Positions 34,947-44,305 of a DNA stretch of 64,000 nucleotides are shown one piece after another. The notes beneath the pieces were generated by a model that searched no databases, was not told the origin of the DNA, and saw only the letters and a list, made by a program, of their open reading frames with translations. Origin of the DNA: Clostridia bacterium (GTDB lineage Bacteria > Bacillota > Clostridia > Christensenellales > Borkfalkiaceae); assembly GCA_017465865.1 (NCBI GenBank), contig JAFTVF010000007.1, forward strand, positions 1-64,000, read 5' to 3'. Numbering within the stretch: position 1 is the first letter of the stretch; each line of letters begins with the position of its first letter. Both the position numbers and the translations under genes were made by a program.

Positions 34947-35493
34947 CTTTTTTCCTCTTAAAAAAGGTAAAATAAGTCTTGCCGTATTTCCGCTCGTCGT
35001 ATTTCTCTAAGCCCGCGATCTCGCCGTCAAACGGTCTGTCCCGTTCGTATACCGCGATCCCGTTCTCCGTCAACAGCCCTTTTTCCGATATCTTTTTCAG
35101 CGCCTGCGCGCCGTATTCCAAGCGATAGGGCGGGTCGATAAAAATGAGATCAAAGCTACCTCGCATACTCTCCAAGCACACGAGGAAGTCCGAGCCCGAG
35201 AGCTTCGCTTCTTCGCCGTTTACGGGGATTTTCAGCGCCGCGAGGTTCTTTTTCACGATTGCGAGGCTGTCCTTTGCGCGGTCGTTAAACACGACTTCCT
35301 TCGCCCCGCGCGACAGGCTTTCCAAGCCCAACGCGCCGCTGCCTGCAAACAGGTCGAGCACCCGCGCGCCGTAGAGTTTCAAAGACAGGATATTAAACAG
35401 CGCTTCTTTTGCTCTGTCCGAAGTCGGGCGCACCTCGTCGCCCGCGAAATCGGAGAGTACTCTGCTCCTGTATTTTCCGCCGATAATTCTCAT
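34939..35493 (-). CDS. rsmD: 16S rRNA (guanine(966)-N2)-methyltransferase RsmD
   Basis: Known role: methylates G966 of 16S rRNA. The 184-residue protein opens MRIIGGKYRSRVLSDFAGDEVRPTSDRAKEALFNIL, has the SAM-binding LDLFAGSGALGLESLSRGAK and catalytic FDLIFIDPPYR (DPPY). Coupled to coaD by overlap. Confidence 0.95.
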   Translation of the reverse strand: MRIIGGKYRSRVLSDFAGDEVRPTSDRAKEALFNILSLKLYGARVLDLFAGSGALGLESLSRGAKEVVFNDRAKDSLAIVKKNLAALKIPVNGEEAKLSGSDFLVCLESMRGSFDLIFIDPPYRLEYGAQALKKISEKGLLTENGIAVYERDRPFDGEIAGLEKYDERKYGKTYFTFFKRKKDE

Positions 35494-35496
35494 AGC

Positions 35497-36237
35497 TTAT
35501 TTCCGTTTTTTCTTGGGCTTCGTGCCGGGCAGACCGCCGTAATTGATCTTCTTGTTCTTTTCGCGTTCCGCCGCCGCAGCAGCCTCTTTATCCGCGAGCA
35601 TTTGCTGACGGATCGCCTTGTTTCTGCGGCTGTATGCACCCGCTATGTACATACCGCCCGATACCGCGATGGGCAAAAGCGCCATAAGCCCCGACAGGAA
35701 ATAGCTTACGCTGATCCCCGCCCCGTTCATGTAATAGAACGGCAAAATCGACCAGCCCGACAGGAAGAACAGAATGATCATCAAAACGCCCAGCCCGCCT
35801 TTCGTTTGCTGTGCGTCGATCCTCGCTTGGTTGCAACCGAACACGATTGCCGTAATGATCACGAACATCGCCGCAAACGCGCCGACTGCAAAGCCTTTCC
35901 AAGGACGGTATTCTTTCGCTTCCTTGTGCGTGGACATTTTGTATTCGTTACCGTACGCGTCCGAAGCCGTACGCTTGATATTCCCCGAAACGAGCATTTC
36001 GTACTGCGTTCCGCCGCTCGCCCAAGCGACTAACGCGTGATACGCGAGCGCGCCGACCGCACACACGATCGTCCACGAAAGCTGTTTGCCGTTCCATTTC
36101 ACGGTGTCGCCTTTCATCGTCAGCATCAGCAGTATCGAGCTTGCGCAAAGATACATAAACAACGACGGCAACGAGCTTTTGAACAGCTCCCAAGTATATC
36201 TGCCGAATTTTTTAAGTTTTTTCTTGATTTGTGCCAT
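35497..36237 (-). CDS. Hypothetical membrane protein with basic tail
   Basis: I do not recognise the family. The 246-residue protein has about six hydrophobic segments (near 24-41, 54-72, 108-128, 143-165 and 175-195). The N-terminus is strongly basic (KKKLKKFGRYTWELFKSS), and a charged Ala/Glu/Lys tail ends GLPGTKPKKKRK. The tail resembles ribosome- or nucleic-acid-binding extensions but that is a guess. It precedes rsmD by three bases and would be the first gene of the rsmD-coaD-aroF-pheA-rarA-nrdR run. The 62-base upstream gap contains an alternating GC palindromic stretch and a TATAAT-like box. Confidence 0.7.
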   Translation of the reverse strand: MAQIKKKLKKFGRYTWELFKSSLPSLFMYLCASSILLMLTMKGDTVKWNGKQLSWTIVCAVGALAYHALVAWASGGTQYEMLVSGNIKRTASDAYGNEYKMSTHKEAKEYRPWKGFAVGAFAAMFVIITAIVFGCNQARIDAQQTKGGLGVLMIILFFLSGWSILPFYYMNGAGISVSYFLSGLMALLPIAVSGGMYIAGAYSRRNKAIRQQMLADKEAAAAAEREKNKKINYGGLPGTKPKKKRK

Positions 36238-36299
36238 TTTTCATCTTTCTCCGATTTTATTTTTTACGCGCACGCGTACGCGCGCACGCTTTGTCCTTA

Positions 36300-36890
36300 T
36301 TATATATAAACGATCCGCTTGTCCGTTACGAGAATATCCATTCTCTCGTCCGTTTCCGCCGTAGGAATTTTTTCAACGATTTGGAAATCGAAACAATACC
36401 CTACCCGTTTACAGGGCTTGTCTTTCAAATACCGATCGTAATACCCCTTGCCGTAGCCCAGCCGATTGCCGAGCCTGTCCACAGCCAACAGCGGGATCAC
36501 CGCCACGTCGATAACGCCTTGATAAATTTCCCCGACAGGCTCTCGAATACCCAGCGCCGACACCGTGAAATCCTCGCCGTATAAAACGGCAACCATTTCC
36601 CCGTCAAGGGTCCGCGGACAGTACACCGTTTTGCCTCTTTCGAGCAACTCTTCTATCAGCTTGTCCGTCGGGGCTTCCGAGGAAAAGGACAGGTATACGA
36701 AAAAGTTTTCCGCGTTTTGCAAGCCCTTTTCTTCCAAAGCCTTGAAAAAGTTCTCGATAAGCAATTCTTCTTTTACGTCGCGGTTTTCGTTATCGCCGCG
36801 CCGCGATTTCATATACGCGCGAAGCCGCGCTTTTCTTTCAAAAACCGACCCGCCGTTCTCCTCAACGAACCGTAATTTATTCGTCGTCAT
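36300..36890 (-). CDS. 5-formyltetrahydrofolate cyclo-ligase
   Basis: Known role: ATP-dependent conversion of 5-formyl-THF to 5,10-methenyl-THF. The protein has the N-terminal KARLRAYMKSRR, VYLSFSSEAPTDKLIEELLERGKTVYCPR, and the ATP-binding signature LGNRLGYGKGYYDRYL. The ATG at 36890 is chosen over a TTG at 36896 because GGAG lies seven bases upstream of the ATG. It overlaps the end of alr by 14 bases. Confidence 0.93.
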   Translation of the reverse strand: MTTNKLRFVEENGGSVFERKARLRAYMKSRRGDNENRDVKEELLIENFFKALEEKGLQNAENFFVYLSFSSEAPTDKLIEELLERGKTVYCPRTLDGEMVAVLYGEDFTVSALGIREPVGEIYQGVIDVAVIPLLAVDRLGNRLGYGKGYYDRYLKDKPCKRVGYCFDFQIVEKIPTAETDERMDILVTDKRIVYI

Positions 36891-37923
36891 ATACAAACTC
36901 CGCCCGCCGCGTTGCCGCGCACAATACCTCGTACGAGATCGTACCCGTCTGCCTTGCCGTTTCGTCCGCGTCCGTCAGCACGGGAACATACCCCCGTTTT
37001 ATACCGCCTTTTTGGATACACACGTCCATACACAGGTTGTTCGCGTTTTGCTCCCAAGCCGCCGTGCCGTTGTCCGCGCGCCGTAAAAATCCGTCCGCGT
37101 ACCCGTAACGGCATACCGTCAGCCGCTCGATTTTTTCAATCTCCGATTTTGAAAAGGTTTTCCCGTACCCCGCGCCGCCGTAAGAAAACTTCCTATCCGT
37201 TATCACGGGCGCGTATACCGTCATTCCCTTTTCCAAGCCCAGCGTTTTCGTGCCGTTTGGCTCGTAGCCGTACAGCCCGATCCCGATCCTCGTCATATCG
37301 AACGCAAATTCTTTCCCGAGCATTGCGCCGCAAGTCGCGGACAGGTGGGATATGATTTTCGGATAATACCGCTTGCACACCGTCTGCGCTTGCACGAACA
37401 GCGCGCGTTGGGCTTGCGCCGCGGCGTAATCGGTGGTATACAGGTGCGAGTACAAGCCCGTAACCCGCACGAACGGATCAGCCGACAAAAATTTACATAC
37501 CCTGCCGAGCATGGAAATATTCATACCGTAGCGGTTCATACCCGTATTCACTTTCAAATGTACCCGTATCGGTAAAGCGTACCGTTTACAAACCTCGGAC
37601 AACAGCCTTGCCGTACGCAGGTCGGGAATACTCGCCGTAAACCCGTTCACGGCGAGCGCATACGCCTGCGCCCCGTCCGTAGGCGGCGTGAATACGAGTA
37701 TCTCTTTCCCGCAAGCCGCGCTGCGGATCGCGATCGCTTCGTCGATGAGCGCCACCGCAAAGGTATCCGCAATCGGTTCGAGCGCCGAAGTTACTTCCTC
37801 TGCGCCGTGTCCGTACGCGTTCGCTTTCACCACCGCGCACAGCCGTTTGCTCGTCAGCGATAAGAACTTTTCGGCGTTGCGCCGTATATTTCCCAAATGG
37901 ATCTCCGCTCTGATTTTTTGCAT
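36877..37923 (-). CDS. alr: Alanine racemase
   Basis: Known role: PLP-dependent interconversion of L- and D-alanine for peptidoglycan. The 348-residue protein has the PLP-lysine motif AVVKANAYGHG (Lys34), LKVNTGMNRYGM, HLSATCGAML, RIGIGLYGYEP, and the second catalytic Tyr in GGAGYGKTF. It lies at the distal end of the dgt-dnaG-rpoD operon, 37 bases after the zinc-ribbon gene. Confidence 0.94.
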   Translation of the reverse strand: MQKIRAEIHLGNIRRNAEKFLSLTSKRLCAVVKANAYGHGAEEVTSALEPIADTFAVALIDEAIAIRSAACGKEILVFTPPTDGAQAYALAVNGFTASIPDLRTARLLSEVCKRYALPIRVHLKVNTGMNRYGMNISMLGRVCKFLSADPFVRVTGLYSHLYTTDYAAAQAQRALFVQAQTVCKRYYPKIISHLSATCGAMLGKEFAFDMTRIGIGLYGYEPNGTKTLGLEKGMTVYAPVITDRKFSYGGAGYGKTFSKSEIEKIERLTVCRYGYADGFLRRADNGTAAWEQNANNLCMDVCIQKGGIKRGYVPVLTDADETARQTGTISYEVLCAATRRAEFVYDDE

Positions 37924-37960
37924 ACCTTATCGTATGCCGCAAGGTCGGAAATTCGTTCCG

Positions 37961-38662
37961 TCAGCTCCCGAAAATGATACGGTGGCAGTTGTCGCATTCG
38001 ATCGAGCCGCCGCCCGTGAGCTTGCTCCGCGCCGCAAGCGGGGGTTCCATACTGCAAAACGGACACCGATTTCCCGTCAATTCTCCCACGACGGGGAAAA
38101 TTTTCTCCTTGCGTTTGGTCTTGTACACGTCGAGCATCGCCGAGGGCACTTCCTTTGCCGCTTCGGCAAGCGCCGTTTCGATCTCCTTGCGTTCGCTCTC
38201 GCGCGCGGATTTTACCGCTTTGTATTTCTCGGACACCTCCGCGTACTGCTTCTGCGCCGCAATGACCTGTTTTTTGAGTTTTTGATACTCCGCGTCCGTC
38301 GCCTTGATATTCGCAGCCAGCGCGTTGAGATCGGCTTTGATCTTTTTCAGCTGTTCGACGATGGACTGCGCTTTCTTTTTATAGAACGCAATATCCGCAC
38401 CGCCCGTAATCAGCTCGTCCAAATGCTCGAAATCGCCAAGGGTTTCTTCCGTGTGCTCGTACTTTTTGACAAGCTCCGCCGCTTCCGATTTGAGCGCGGT
38501 CGCTTTCACCTCTAACGAATCCAGCTTCTCAGGCGCGGTTTCGAGGAATTTCTTGTACTTGACGTACTCTTTTCTCTCCTCGCTCCCCGCAAGCTCGCGT
38601 TCCAGCTTATACAGCTTCTTGTCCGTTTCCTGGTAGTTCAAAATTGCTTGTAATTGTGTCAT
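37961..38662 (-). CDS. C4-type zinc-ribbon, coiled-coil protein (CT398/YbgI-partner type)
   Basis: The 233-residue protein is a long antiparallel-type coiled coil (about 10-170, Lys/Glu/Ala heptads) followed by a zinc ribbon: CPFC and CDNC. This matches a widespread family encoded beside nif3 and trmK; its exact function is not established. The start at 38662 is chosen for GGAGGAG five bases upstream, rather than the in-frame Met six codons earlier. Confidence 0.88.
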   Translation of the reverse strand: MTQLQAILNYQETDKKLYKLERELAGSEERKEYVKYKKFLETAPEKLDSLEVKATALKSEAAELVKKYEHTEETLGDFEHLDELITGGADIAFYKKKAQSIVEQLKKIKADLNALAANIKATDAEYQKLKKQVIAAQKQYAEVSEKYKAVKSARESERKEIETALAEAAKEVPSAMLDVYKTKRKEKIFPVVGELTGNRCPFCSMEPPLAARSKLTGGGSIECDNCHRIIFGS

Positions 38663-38676
38663 ATAATCTCCTCCCG

Positions 38677-39483
38677 TCAAAGCAGGTCGTTATCCGCGTG
38701 CAATACGCACGGTATTTCTACCCGTTGACGGATTTTCTGATAATATTTTTCAAATCCGTATTGTTCGGACGCGTAATGGGTAAGCGCGATCACGCAAAGC
38801 CCAAGCTCTCTTGTAAGCGCGATAAGATGATGCTTGAAATCTGCGGAAACGATTACGTCCGCGCCCTGTTGTTTCGCGAACAAGATACTCTCCTCGTCCG
38901 CGCCCGCGCCGCAAAAGCTCGCTACGCGGCGTATTTTCTTTTCCCCGTCGCCGTACGAAAGCATACGCGCGCAGGAAAAAGTCTTTTTCATATTCTCCGC
39001 CAAAACCTCAACCGGCGTTTCGTTGATCTCGTACGCCCGTCCGTACCCGCCTTGGGAAAGCGGATGCATCAGCACTGCGCTTTTCAGCGTTCCGCCCGCC
39101 GAAGCGCAGATCCCCTGCGCCAGCGTTTCGTCGATACCGCCCGCCGCGCCGTCTAAATTCAGGTGCATGGCAATAACGGAAATCCCGTTTTTCAGGCATT
39201 TGACGAGCTTCCCGCCAAGCAACGTAGGATCGTCCGCTTTGATATCCGAAATTTTTCCGTAAATGGCGGGGTGGTGTATCATCAAAAGATTTGCGTTCAA
39301 CGCAATCGCTTTTTCAATCGCCGCACAGCTTAAATCCAGCGAAAACACCGCGCCTTTGATCTCTTCGCCCGCGTCCACGAGGATACCGCTGTTATCATAC
39401 GCGCCGTACTCGCGGCAATATTCGTCGCTCAACGCTTTCGGCGCGATTGAATTTGCAAGCTCGTAAATCTCACTTAATTTCAC
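38677..39483 (-). CDS. Nif3-like dinuclear metal-centre protein
   Basis: Family: hexameric Nif3/YqfO/YbgI proteins, sometimes annotated GTP cyclohydrolase I type 2; cellular role unclear. The 268-residue protein has LMIHHPAIYG, AMHLNLDGAAGGIDETLA, ASFCGAGADEE, VIVSADFKHH and ALTHYASEQYGFE, which supply the His/Asp/Glu metal ligands. It lacks the inserted PII-like domain of longer YqfO. It overlaps trmK by 14 bases. Confidence 0.92.
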   Translation of the reverse strand: MKLSEIYELANSIAPKALSDEYCREYGAYDNSGILVDAGEEIKGAVFSLDLSCAAIEKAIALNANLLMIHHPAIYGKISDIKADDPTLLGGKLVKCLKNGISVIAMHLNLDGAAGGIDETLAQGICASAGGTLKSAVLMHPLSQGGYGRAYEINETPVEVLAENMKKTFSCARMLSYGDGEKKIRRVASFCGAGADEESILFAKQQGADVIVSADFKHHLIALTRELGLCVIALTHYASEQYGFEKYYQKIRQRVEIPCVLHADNDLL

Positions 39484-40153
39484 CGCTTAATACCCCCTGT
39501 AATCTTTGTTTGCGTTTCAAAAGCTCCGCGCGGCTCTCCGCCTGTAAATTCGGCTCTTTGAGATATTTTTCGATATTCTTTATCAGCTTTTCCAGCCGTT
39601 CCGTGAACGCCGTCGGCATCTTTTCAAGGTTTTCTTTCCCGAACTCGTATTCCGCCTCGGTGTAGACTTGTGCGGGCGCGTTTTCTACTCGCCTACCGCC
39701 GACTATCACCTCGTAATACTTCCCGTCCTTAAAGATAAAATCCCGTTCGATATACCCGCCGTTTGCAAGGATATACCTACGCAGCTTTTCCCCGTCGTGC
39801 ATGGGCTGAAACACGAACCGTTTGGGCATAAACCCGTACTGTTTATCGGAAAGTATGGATACGATCTCACTCCCGCCCATGCCCGCGATCAGCACTTCGT
39901 CCGTATCGCAGGGCACGCCGTAAAACCCGTTCCCGAGCACGGATACCGCTTTCCCTGCGCGCAGATACGGCGCGAGCAAAGCCTCGGCTTTTGCAAGACT
40001 GCCCTTGCTGATATCCGATAAGATCGCCTGATCGCACAGCCCGTTTTTTAGCATATATTCCGAGCAATACCCGTGATCGCAGCCCACGTCCGCAAAAGTC
40101 TTTGCGGGTACGAGCAACGAACACAGCGTATCGATGCGTTTTCCGTAACTCAT
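39470..40153 (-). CDS. trmK: tRNA (adenine(22)-N1)-methyltransferase TrmK
   Basis: Known role: m1A22 in tRNA, a Gram-positive enzyme. The 227-residue protein has KTFADVGCDHGYCSEYML (SAM motif I), AILSDISKGSLAKAEALL and DEVLIAGMGGSEIVSIL, followed by a C-terminal coiled coil. It starts on the last base of the rpoD stop (TAATG), in the standard rpoD-trmK-nif3 order. Confidence 0.94.
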   Translation of the reverse strand: MSYGKRIDTLCSLLVPAKTFADVGCDHGYCSEYMLKNGLCDQAILSDISKGSLAKAEALLAPYLRAGKAVSVLGNGFYGVPCDTDEVLIAGMGGSEIVSILSDKQYGFMPKRFVFQPMHDGEKLRRYILANGGYIERDFIFKDGKYYEVIVGGRRVENAPAQVYTEAEYEFGKENLEKMPTAFTERLEKLIKNIEKYLKEPNLQAESRAELLKRKQRLQGVLSGEIK

Positions 40154-41208
40154 TATTCGAGAAAATCTTTCAGCTTTTTACTGCGCGAGGGATGGCGGAG
40201 TTTACGCAACGCCTTTGCTTCGATCTGACGGATACGTTCACGGGTTACGTTGAACTCTCTGCCCACTTCTTCCAGCGTTCTGGGCTTGCCGTCGTCGATA
40301 CCGTAACGCAAACGCAATACCTTTTCTTCGCGCGGGGTCAGCGTATCGAGCACCCCGAGCAGCTGTTCTTTGAGCATCGTGAACGCCACGGAATCACTGG
40401 GAGTCGTCGTCTTTTCGTCCTCGATAAAATCGCCCAAATGGCTGTCCTCTTCCTCGCCGATCGGCGTTTCAAGGGAAACGGGGTCTTGCGCGATCTTCTG
40501 GATCTCGCGCACGCGGTCTTCCGTTACGCCCATTTTCTCCGCGATCTCCGCGGGGGTCGGTTCACGACCAAGCTCTTGCAACAGCACGCGCTGTACGCGC
40601 GTGAGCTTGTTGATCGTTTCCACCATATGCACGGGGATACGGATCGTACGCGCCTGATCGGCGATCGCACGCGTGATCGACTGGCGTATCCACCAAGTCG
40701 CGTAGGTGGAGAATTTGAAGCCTTTCTGGTAATCGAATTTCTCCACGGCTTTCATCAGGCCCAAATTGCCCTCTTGAATGAGGTCAAGGAAAAGCATACC
40801 CCGCCCCACGTAGCGTTTCGCGATGGAAACGACCAAACGCAGGTTGGCTTCGGACAGGCGTTTTTTCGCCGCTTCGTCGTCTTCCATCATGCGCTTTGCA
40901 AGGTCCACTTCTTCGTCCGCGGAAAGCAGCGGAACGCGCCCGATGTCTTTGAGGTACATTTTCACGGGATCGTCAAGCCCGATATCCGAGAGCGCCTGTT
41001 CGAACAGCTCTCTGTCGCGCTGATCTTCGTCCACGATCTGGATACCCGCTTCGCCGAGGGATTTGTACACGTAATCGATCTGGTTCGCGTTCGTGTCGTA
41101 TTTCTCCATAATATCGCAGAGCGCGTTGGTGGAAATACTGCCCTTTTTGCCGTAGTTGCTGATGATGCCTGCTAACACCTCGTTCAATTTTTGTTCGGAT
41201 ATATTCAT
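40153..41208 (-). CDS. rpoD: Primary sigma factor RpoD/SigA
   Basis: Known role: housekeeping sigma factor recognising TTGACA/TATAAT promoters, consistent with the many such promoters predicted here. The 351-residue protein has region 1.1 ([20 protein letters not shown]), region 1.2, region 2 ([39 protein letters not shown]), region 3 and region 4 helix-turn-helix ([20 protein letters not shown]). It lacks the long E. coli spacer, as expected in Firmicutes. dnaG is 46 bases upstream. Confidence 0.97.
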   Translation of the reverse strand: MNISEQKLNEVLAGIISNYGKKGSISTNALCDIMEKYDTNANQIDYVYKSLGEAGIQIVDEDQRDRELFEQALSDIGLDDPVKMYLKDIGRVPLLSADEEVDLAKRMMEDDEAAKKRLSEANLRLVVSIAKRYVGRGMLFLDLIQEGNLGLMKAVEKFDYQKGFKFSTYATWWIRQSITRAIADQARTIRIPVHMVETINKLTRVQRVLLQELGREPTPAEIAEKMGVTEDRVREIQKIAQDPVSLETPIGEEEDSHLGDFIEDEKTTTPSDSVAFTMLKEQLLGVLDTLTPREEKVLRLRYGIDDGKPRTLEEVGREFNVTRERIRQIEAKALRKLRHPSRSKKLKDFLE

Positions 41209-41254
41209 AGTTTTATCCTCCGTTTATACTCCAACGGTTTTCCCGTTTTCCTTT

Positions 41255-43072
41255 TTAATTTCTTCTTTTTAGATTTTTTTGCTTTTGTATCAGCTCGAAT
41301 ATCCGCCGCGAAATCTCTTTCCGCTTTTCGGTATCCGTTTCCTTTTCGTATTCCGCGTTACACTCGGATATCTGCCCGTCGATCGCTTGTATCTGCAAAG
41401 TCCGCACGCTGTCGAAAAAGAACCGTTCCGCCGTCTCGCCCGAAAGTTTGTCCCCGTAGTTAAGATCGAGGATCGCGTTGAACTCCGCGCTGTTTTCGTC
41501 CAAAAGCTCGAACAGCTCGCTCGGGCGTATGCGTTCTTTTTTCTTTTCCCTGTCCGCGATATACTGCGCGATCACGATATGCGTTTCGTCGCCTAAGGGA
41601 AGTTCGGATATATCCAGCTCGTTTGCGTACGGCGCGGAGAACAGTTTCGCCGCCAAAATAAAGCGTTTGGCTTTCAACTGCTTGTCCGTACCTGCCGCCG
41701 CCTCCGAAATGCGTTCTTTGGGCAGTTCCTGCTCCTCGTCCGCAGATTCCGCTTTCACGCTTTGCAGATCCCGTTCTAGCGCGCTGTACGATACGTTCGT
41801 CTTATCGCGGAGCTTTTTCAAAAGCTCCTCTTTCACGCTCTCACTCTCGGCGGTCTTGACGATTTTCAGCGCCGCGGAGATAAACCTGCGCTTGCCCTCC
41901 GTTTTCGTAAGATCGTAGCTTCTTTCTAAGGAATGTAACCGATAATCGATAAGCGGCATCGCCGCGTCCAGACATTTTTGATAGGCTTCCTTGCCCTGCC
42001 TTGCCACGTCGTCGGGGTCAAGCCCGTCGGGCATCGGCACGACGCGCAGGTGCAAGCCCGCTTCGTCCAAAATTTCCAAGCCCCGAAGATCGGCTTTCTG
42101 TCCCGCGAAATCCCCGTCGTAGCTGATAAGCACGTTATCCGTATACCGCTTGGCAAGCCGCGCCTGTTCTTTGGTGAGCGACGTGCCCATGGACGCCACG
42201 ACGTTCTTAAAGCCGGCTTGGTATAGGGAAATCGTATCCATATACCCCTCGACGATGATCACGTCTTTTATCGGCTGTTCGCGTTTCAACTTTTTCAAGA
42301 GATTGATATTGTACAGGGTCTTGCTCTTGTCGAACAGCAGCGTTTCCTTGGTGTTTTTGTATTTCCCGAATTTCGTCTTTTCAAGCACCCGACCGCCGAA
42401 ACCGATTACCTCGTCCATCGCGTTGATGATCGGAAAAATCAGCCTGCCCCCCAACGCGTCGTACAGCCGTCCTTTGTCGTTTGCCGCAAGCACGCCGCTA
42501 TCAACGAGGTCTTCTCGAAAATATCCTTTCCCCGAAAGATATTCGGGCAGGGAATAAAAGTCGAGCGACGCGCCAAGCCCGAATTTCTTTACCGTGGATG
42601 GCGCAAGACCGCGGCCCGAAATATATTGCAGATGCACCTCCGCGCGCTCGTCGCCGCTGTACAGATTGCCAAGATAAAACCGTGCCGTATCCAACAAAAT
42701 CTTGGACATATTGTCCCGTTTTTTCTTCTTTCGCGCCGCTTCTTCCGTGTCGAAATTGTTTTCGGGAACGGTGAGCTTTGCCCGCGCCGCAAGGATACGC
42801 ACCGCGCCCATGAAATCGGTGGATTCGATCTCCTGCACGAATTTGATAACGTCGCCCGATTCCTGACAACCGAAGCAGTGATAAAACTGATCGGCTTCGT
42901 TTACGGCAAACGACGGAGTTTTTTCGTGGTGGAACGGACAGCACGCCCAATAGTTACCGCCCTTTCTGTCCACCGAAACGTAACTGCGAATAACCTCGAC
43001 GATATCGTTTCGCGCTTTCAGTTCTCGTAAAAAGGCGGCAAATTCAGAATCGAAATTTCTTCCTGCGTTCAC
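41255..43072 (-). CDS. dnaG: DNA primase DnaG
   Basis: Known role: synthesis of RNA primers at the replication fork. The 605-residue protein has the CHC2 zinc finger (CPFHHEKTPSF...FYHCFGC), the catalytic core with TOPRIM (IIVEGYMDTISLYQAGF, ISYDGDFAGQKA) and a C-terminal helicase-binding region. The open frame extends upstream to 43165, but AGGAGG lies six bases before a GTG at 43072, which also overlaps the dgt stop as GTGA. That GTG start (MNAGRNFDSEF) is strongly preferred. Confidence 0.95.
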   Translation of the reverse strand: MNAGRNFDSEFAAFLRELKARNDIVEVIRSYVSVDRKGGNYWACCPFHHEKTPSFAVNEADQFYHCFGCQESGDVIKFVQEIESTDFMGAVRILAARAKLTVPENNFDTEEAARKKKKRDNMSKILLDTARFYLGNLYSGDERAEVHLQYISGRGLAPSTVKKFGLGASLDFYSLPEYLSGKGYFREDLVDSGVLAANDKGRLYDALGGRLIFPIINAMDEVIGFGGRVLEKTKFGKYKNTKETLLFDKSKTLYNINLLKKLKREQPIKDVIIVEGYMDTISLYQAGFKNVVASMGTSLTKEQARLAKRYTDNVLISYDGDFAGQKADLRGLEILDEAGLHLRVVPMPDGLDPDDVARQGKEAYQKCLDAAMPLIDYRLHSLERSYDLTKTEGKRRFISAALKIVKTAESESVKEELLKKLRDKTNVSYSALERDLQSVKAESADEEQELPKERISEAAAGTDKQLKAKRFILAAKLFSAPYANELDISELPLGDETHIVIAQYIADREKKKERIRPSELFELLDENSAEFNAILDLNYGDKLSGETAERFFFDSVRTLQIQAIDGQISECNAEYEKETDTEKRKEISRRIFELIQKQKNLKRRN

Positions 43073-44097
43073 GAAATACCTCCTATCGAAAAGGTAGCGG
43101 GGATAAACAGGCTCTCGAATACCCCGATCGCGTATCTGTCCGTCATGCCCGACAGATAATCGCACACGACCCGTTCCTTTTCGTCGTTTTCGAGCAGTTG
43201 CAAATAGGGCTGCGGCAGCTTTTCCGTATGCGCCATAAAATACGCGAACATTTGCGTAAGCATACGCTCCGAACGCTCTTGAATGGATTTATTCGCAAGC
43301 TCGTATACCCGTTCAAACATAAACCCGCGCAGCTCGTTCGTCGCCGACATCACTTCGCCCGACATTCTCACGTGGGGTTGCCCGTAGGAGTTTTTCCAGA
43401 TATCCGCAATCGCCGTGTTGATGCGTTCCTTGGTAACCCTGCCCAGCGTTTCCACGGCGTTTTTCGGCAGGTCTTCCTGTTTTAAGATCCCCGCGCGCAT
43501 CGCGTCCTCGATATCGTGGTTGATATACGCGATCCGATCGGCGATCGACACCGCCTCGCCCTCCAAGGTCGCGGGCTTGCCCGTGCTCTTATGCTGTAAA
43601 ATCCCGTCGCGGACTTCCGTCGTCAAGTTCAAGCCCCGTCCGTTTTTCTCGATAACGTCCACCACGCGCAAGGACTGTTCGTTGTGCTTAAAGCCGCAGC
43701 TTGCGAGCTTGGCAAGCACCCTCTCGCCCACGTGCCCGAACGGCGTATGCCCAAGATCGTGCCCCAGCGCGATCGCCTCGGCAAGGTCCTCGTTTAAGGA
43801 CAGCGAACGGGCGATCGAACGGGCGATCTGCGAAACGTCGAGCGTGTGCGTTAAGCGGGTAATGTAATGATCTCCCTCGGGCGCAAAAAATACCTGCGTT
43901 TTGTTTTTCAAGCGTTTGAACGAATTGCTGTAAATAATCCTGTCGCGGTCGCGCTGAAAATCGGTGCGGAAATCGCAACTTCTTTCCTCGCGCGCCCTGC
44001 CCCGCGTGTCCGCCGAGCGTTTTGCATAGGGCGAAAGAAAAGTTTCTTCGTTGGCGCAAACGCGCTCCCGTACGCACTTTTGGTCTTGTCCGTTCAT
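43069..44097 (-). CDS. dgt: Deoxyguanosinetriphosphate triphosphohydrolase-like HD protein
   Basis: Known family: HD-domain dNTP triphosphohydrolases. The 342-residue protein shows RDRIIYSNSFKRLKNKTQVF, the HD motif RLTHTLDV, GHDLGHTPFGHVGE, KHNEQSLRV and DRIAYINHDIEDAM, so all metal ligands are present. It is the first gene of the dnaG-rpoD operon, a common Clostridial order. Substrate specificity (dGTP or other dNTPs) cannot be read from sequence. Confidence 0.93.
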   Translation of the reverse strand: MNGQDQKCVRERVCANEETFLSPYAKRSADTRGRAREERSCDFRTDFQRDRDRIIYSNSFKRLKNKTQVFFAPEGDHYITRLTHTLDVSQIARSIARSLSLNEDLAEAIALGHDLGHTPFGHVGERVLAKLASCGFKHNEQSLRVVDVIEKNGRGLNLTTEVRDGILQHKSTGKPATLEGEAVSIADRIAYINHDIEDAMRAGILKQEDLPKNAVETLGRVTKERINTAIADIWKNSYGQPHVRMSGEVMSATNELRGFMFERVYELANKSIQERSERMLTQMFAYFMAHTEKLPQPYLQLLENDEKERVVCDYLSGMTDRYAIGVFESLFIPATFSIGGIS

Positions 44098-44147
44098 ACT
44101 TTTCTCCTCCCGCTTGGATTTTTCGGCGTTATTTATTTATACCCGAA

Positions 44148-44171
44148 AATATATTATTATAATAATATATT
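44148..44171. promoter_or_regulatory. 24-bp perfect AT palindrome upstream of dgt
   Basis: AATATATTATTA is followed immediately by its reverse complement, 50 bases upstream of the dgt ATG. It contains TATAAT-like words, with TTGTCG at 44172-44177 as a possible -35 on the minus strand. It may be the operon promoter, an operator, or simple AT-rich sequence. Confidence 0.4.
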
Positions 44172-44254
44172 CGACAAAACTTTGCGATTTCCTCTTTTTT
44201 TTAGAAAATTTTCGAAAAATTTTTTGATTTTTTCGATTTTCGGGCTTTTTTTAT

Positions 44255-44285
44255 AAAAAACAAGCGGCACGGACAGCCGTACCGC
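44255..44285 (-). terminator. Terminator downstream of the CrtO-like gene
   Basis: A nine-position stem with one mismatch (44264-44272 with 44277-44285) and a four-base loop is followed on the minus strand by TTG and six T residues. It ends the GT8/PlsC/CrtO-like group before the dgt operon. Confidence 0.8.
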
Positions 44286-44305
44286 CATAGTTTTTCTTTT
44301 TTTAC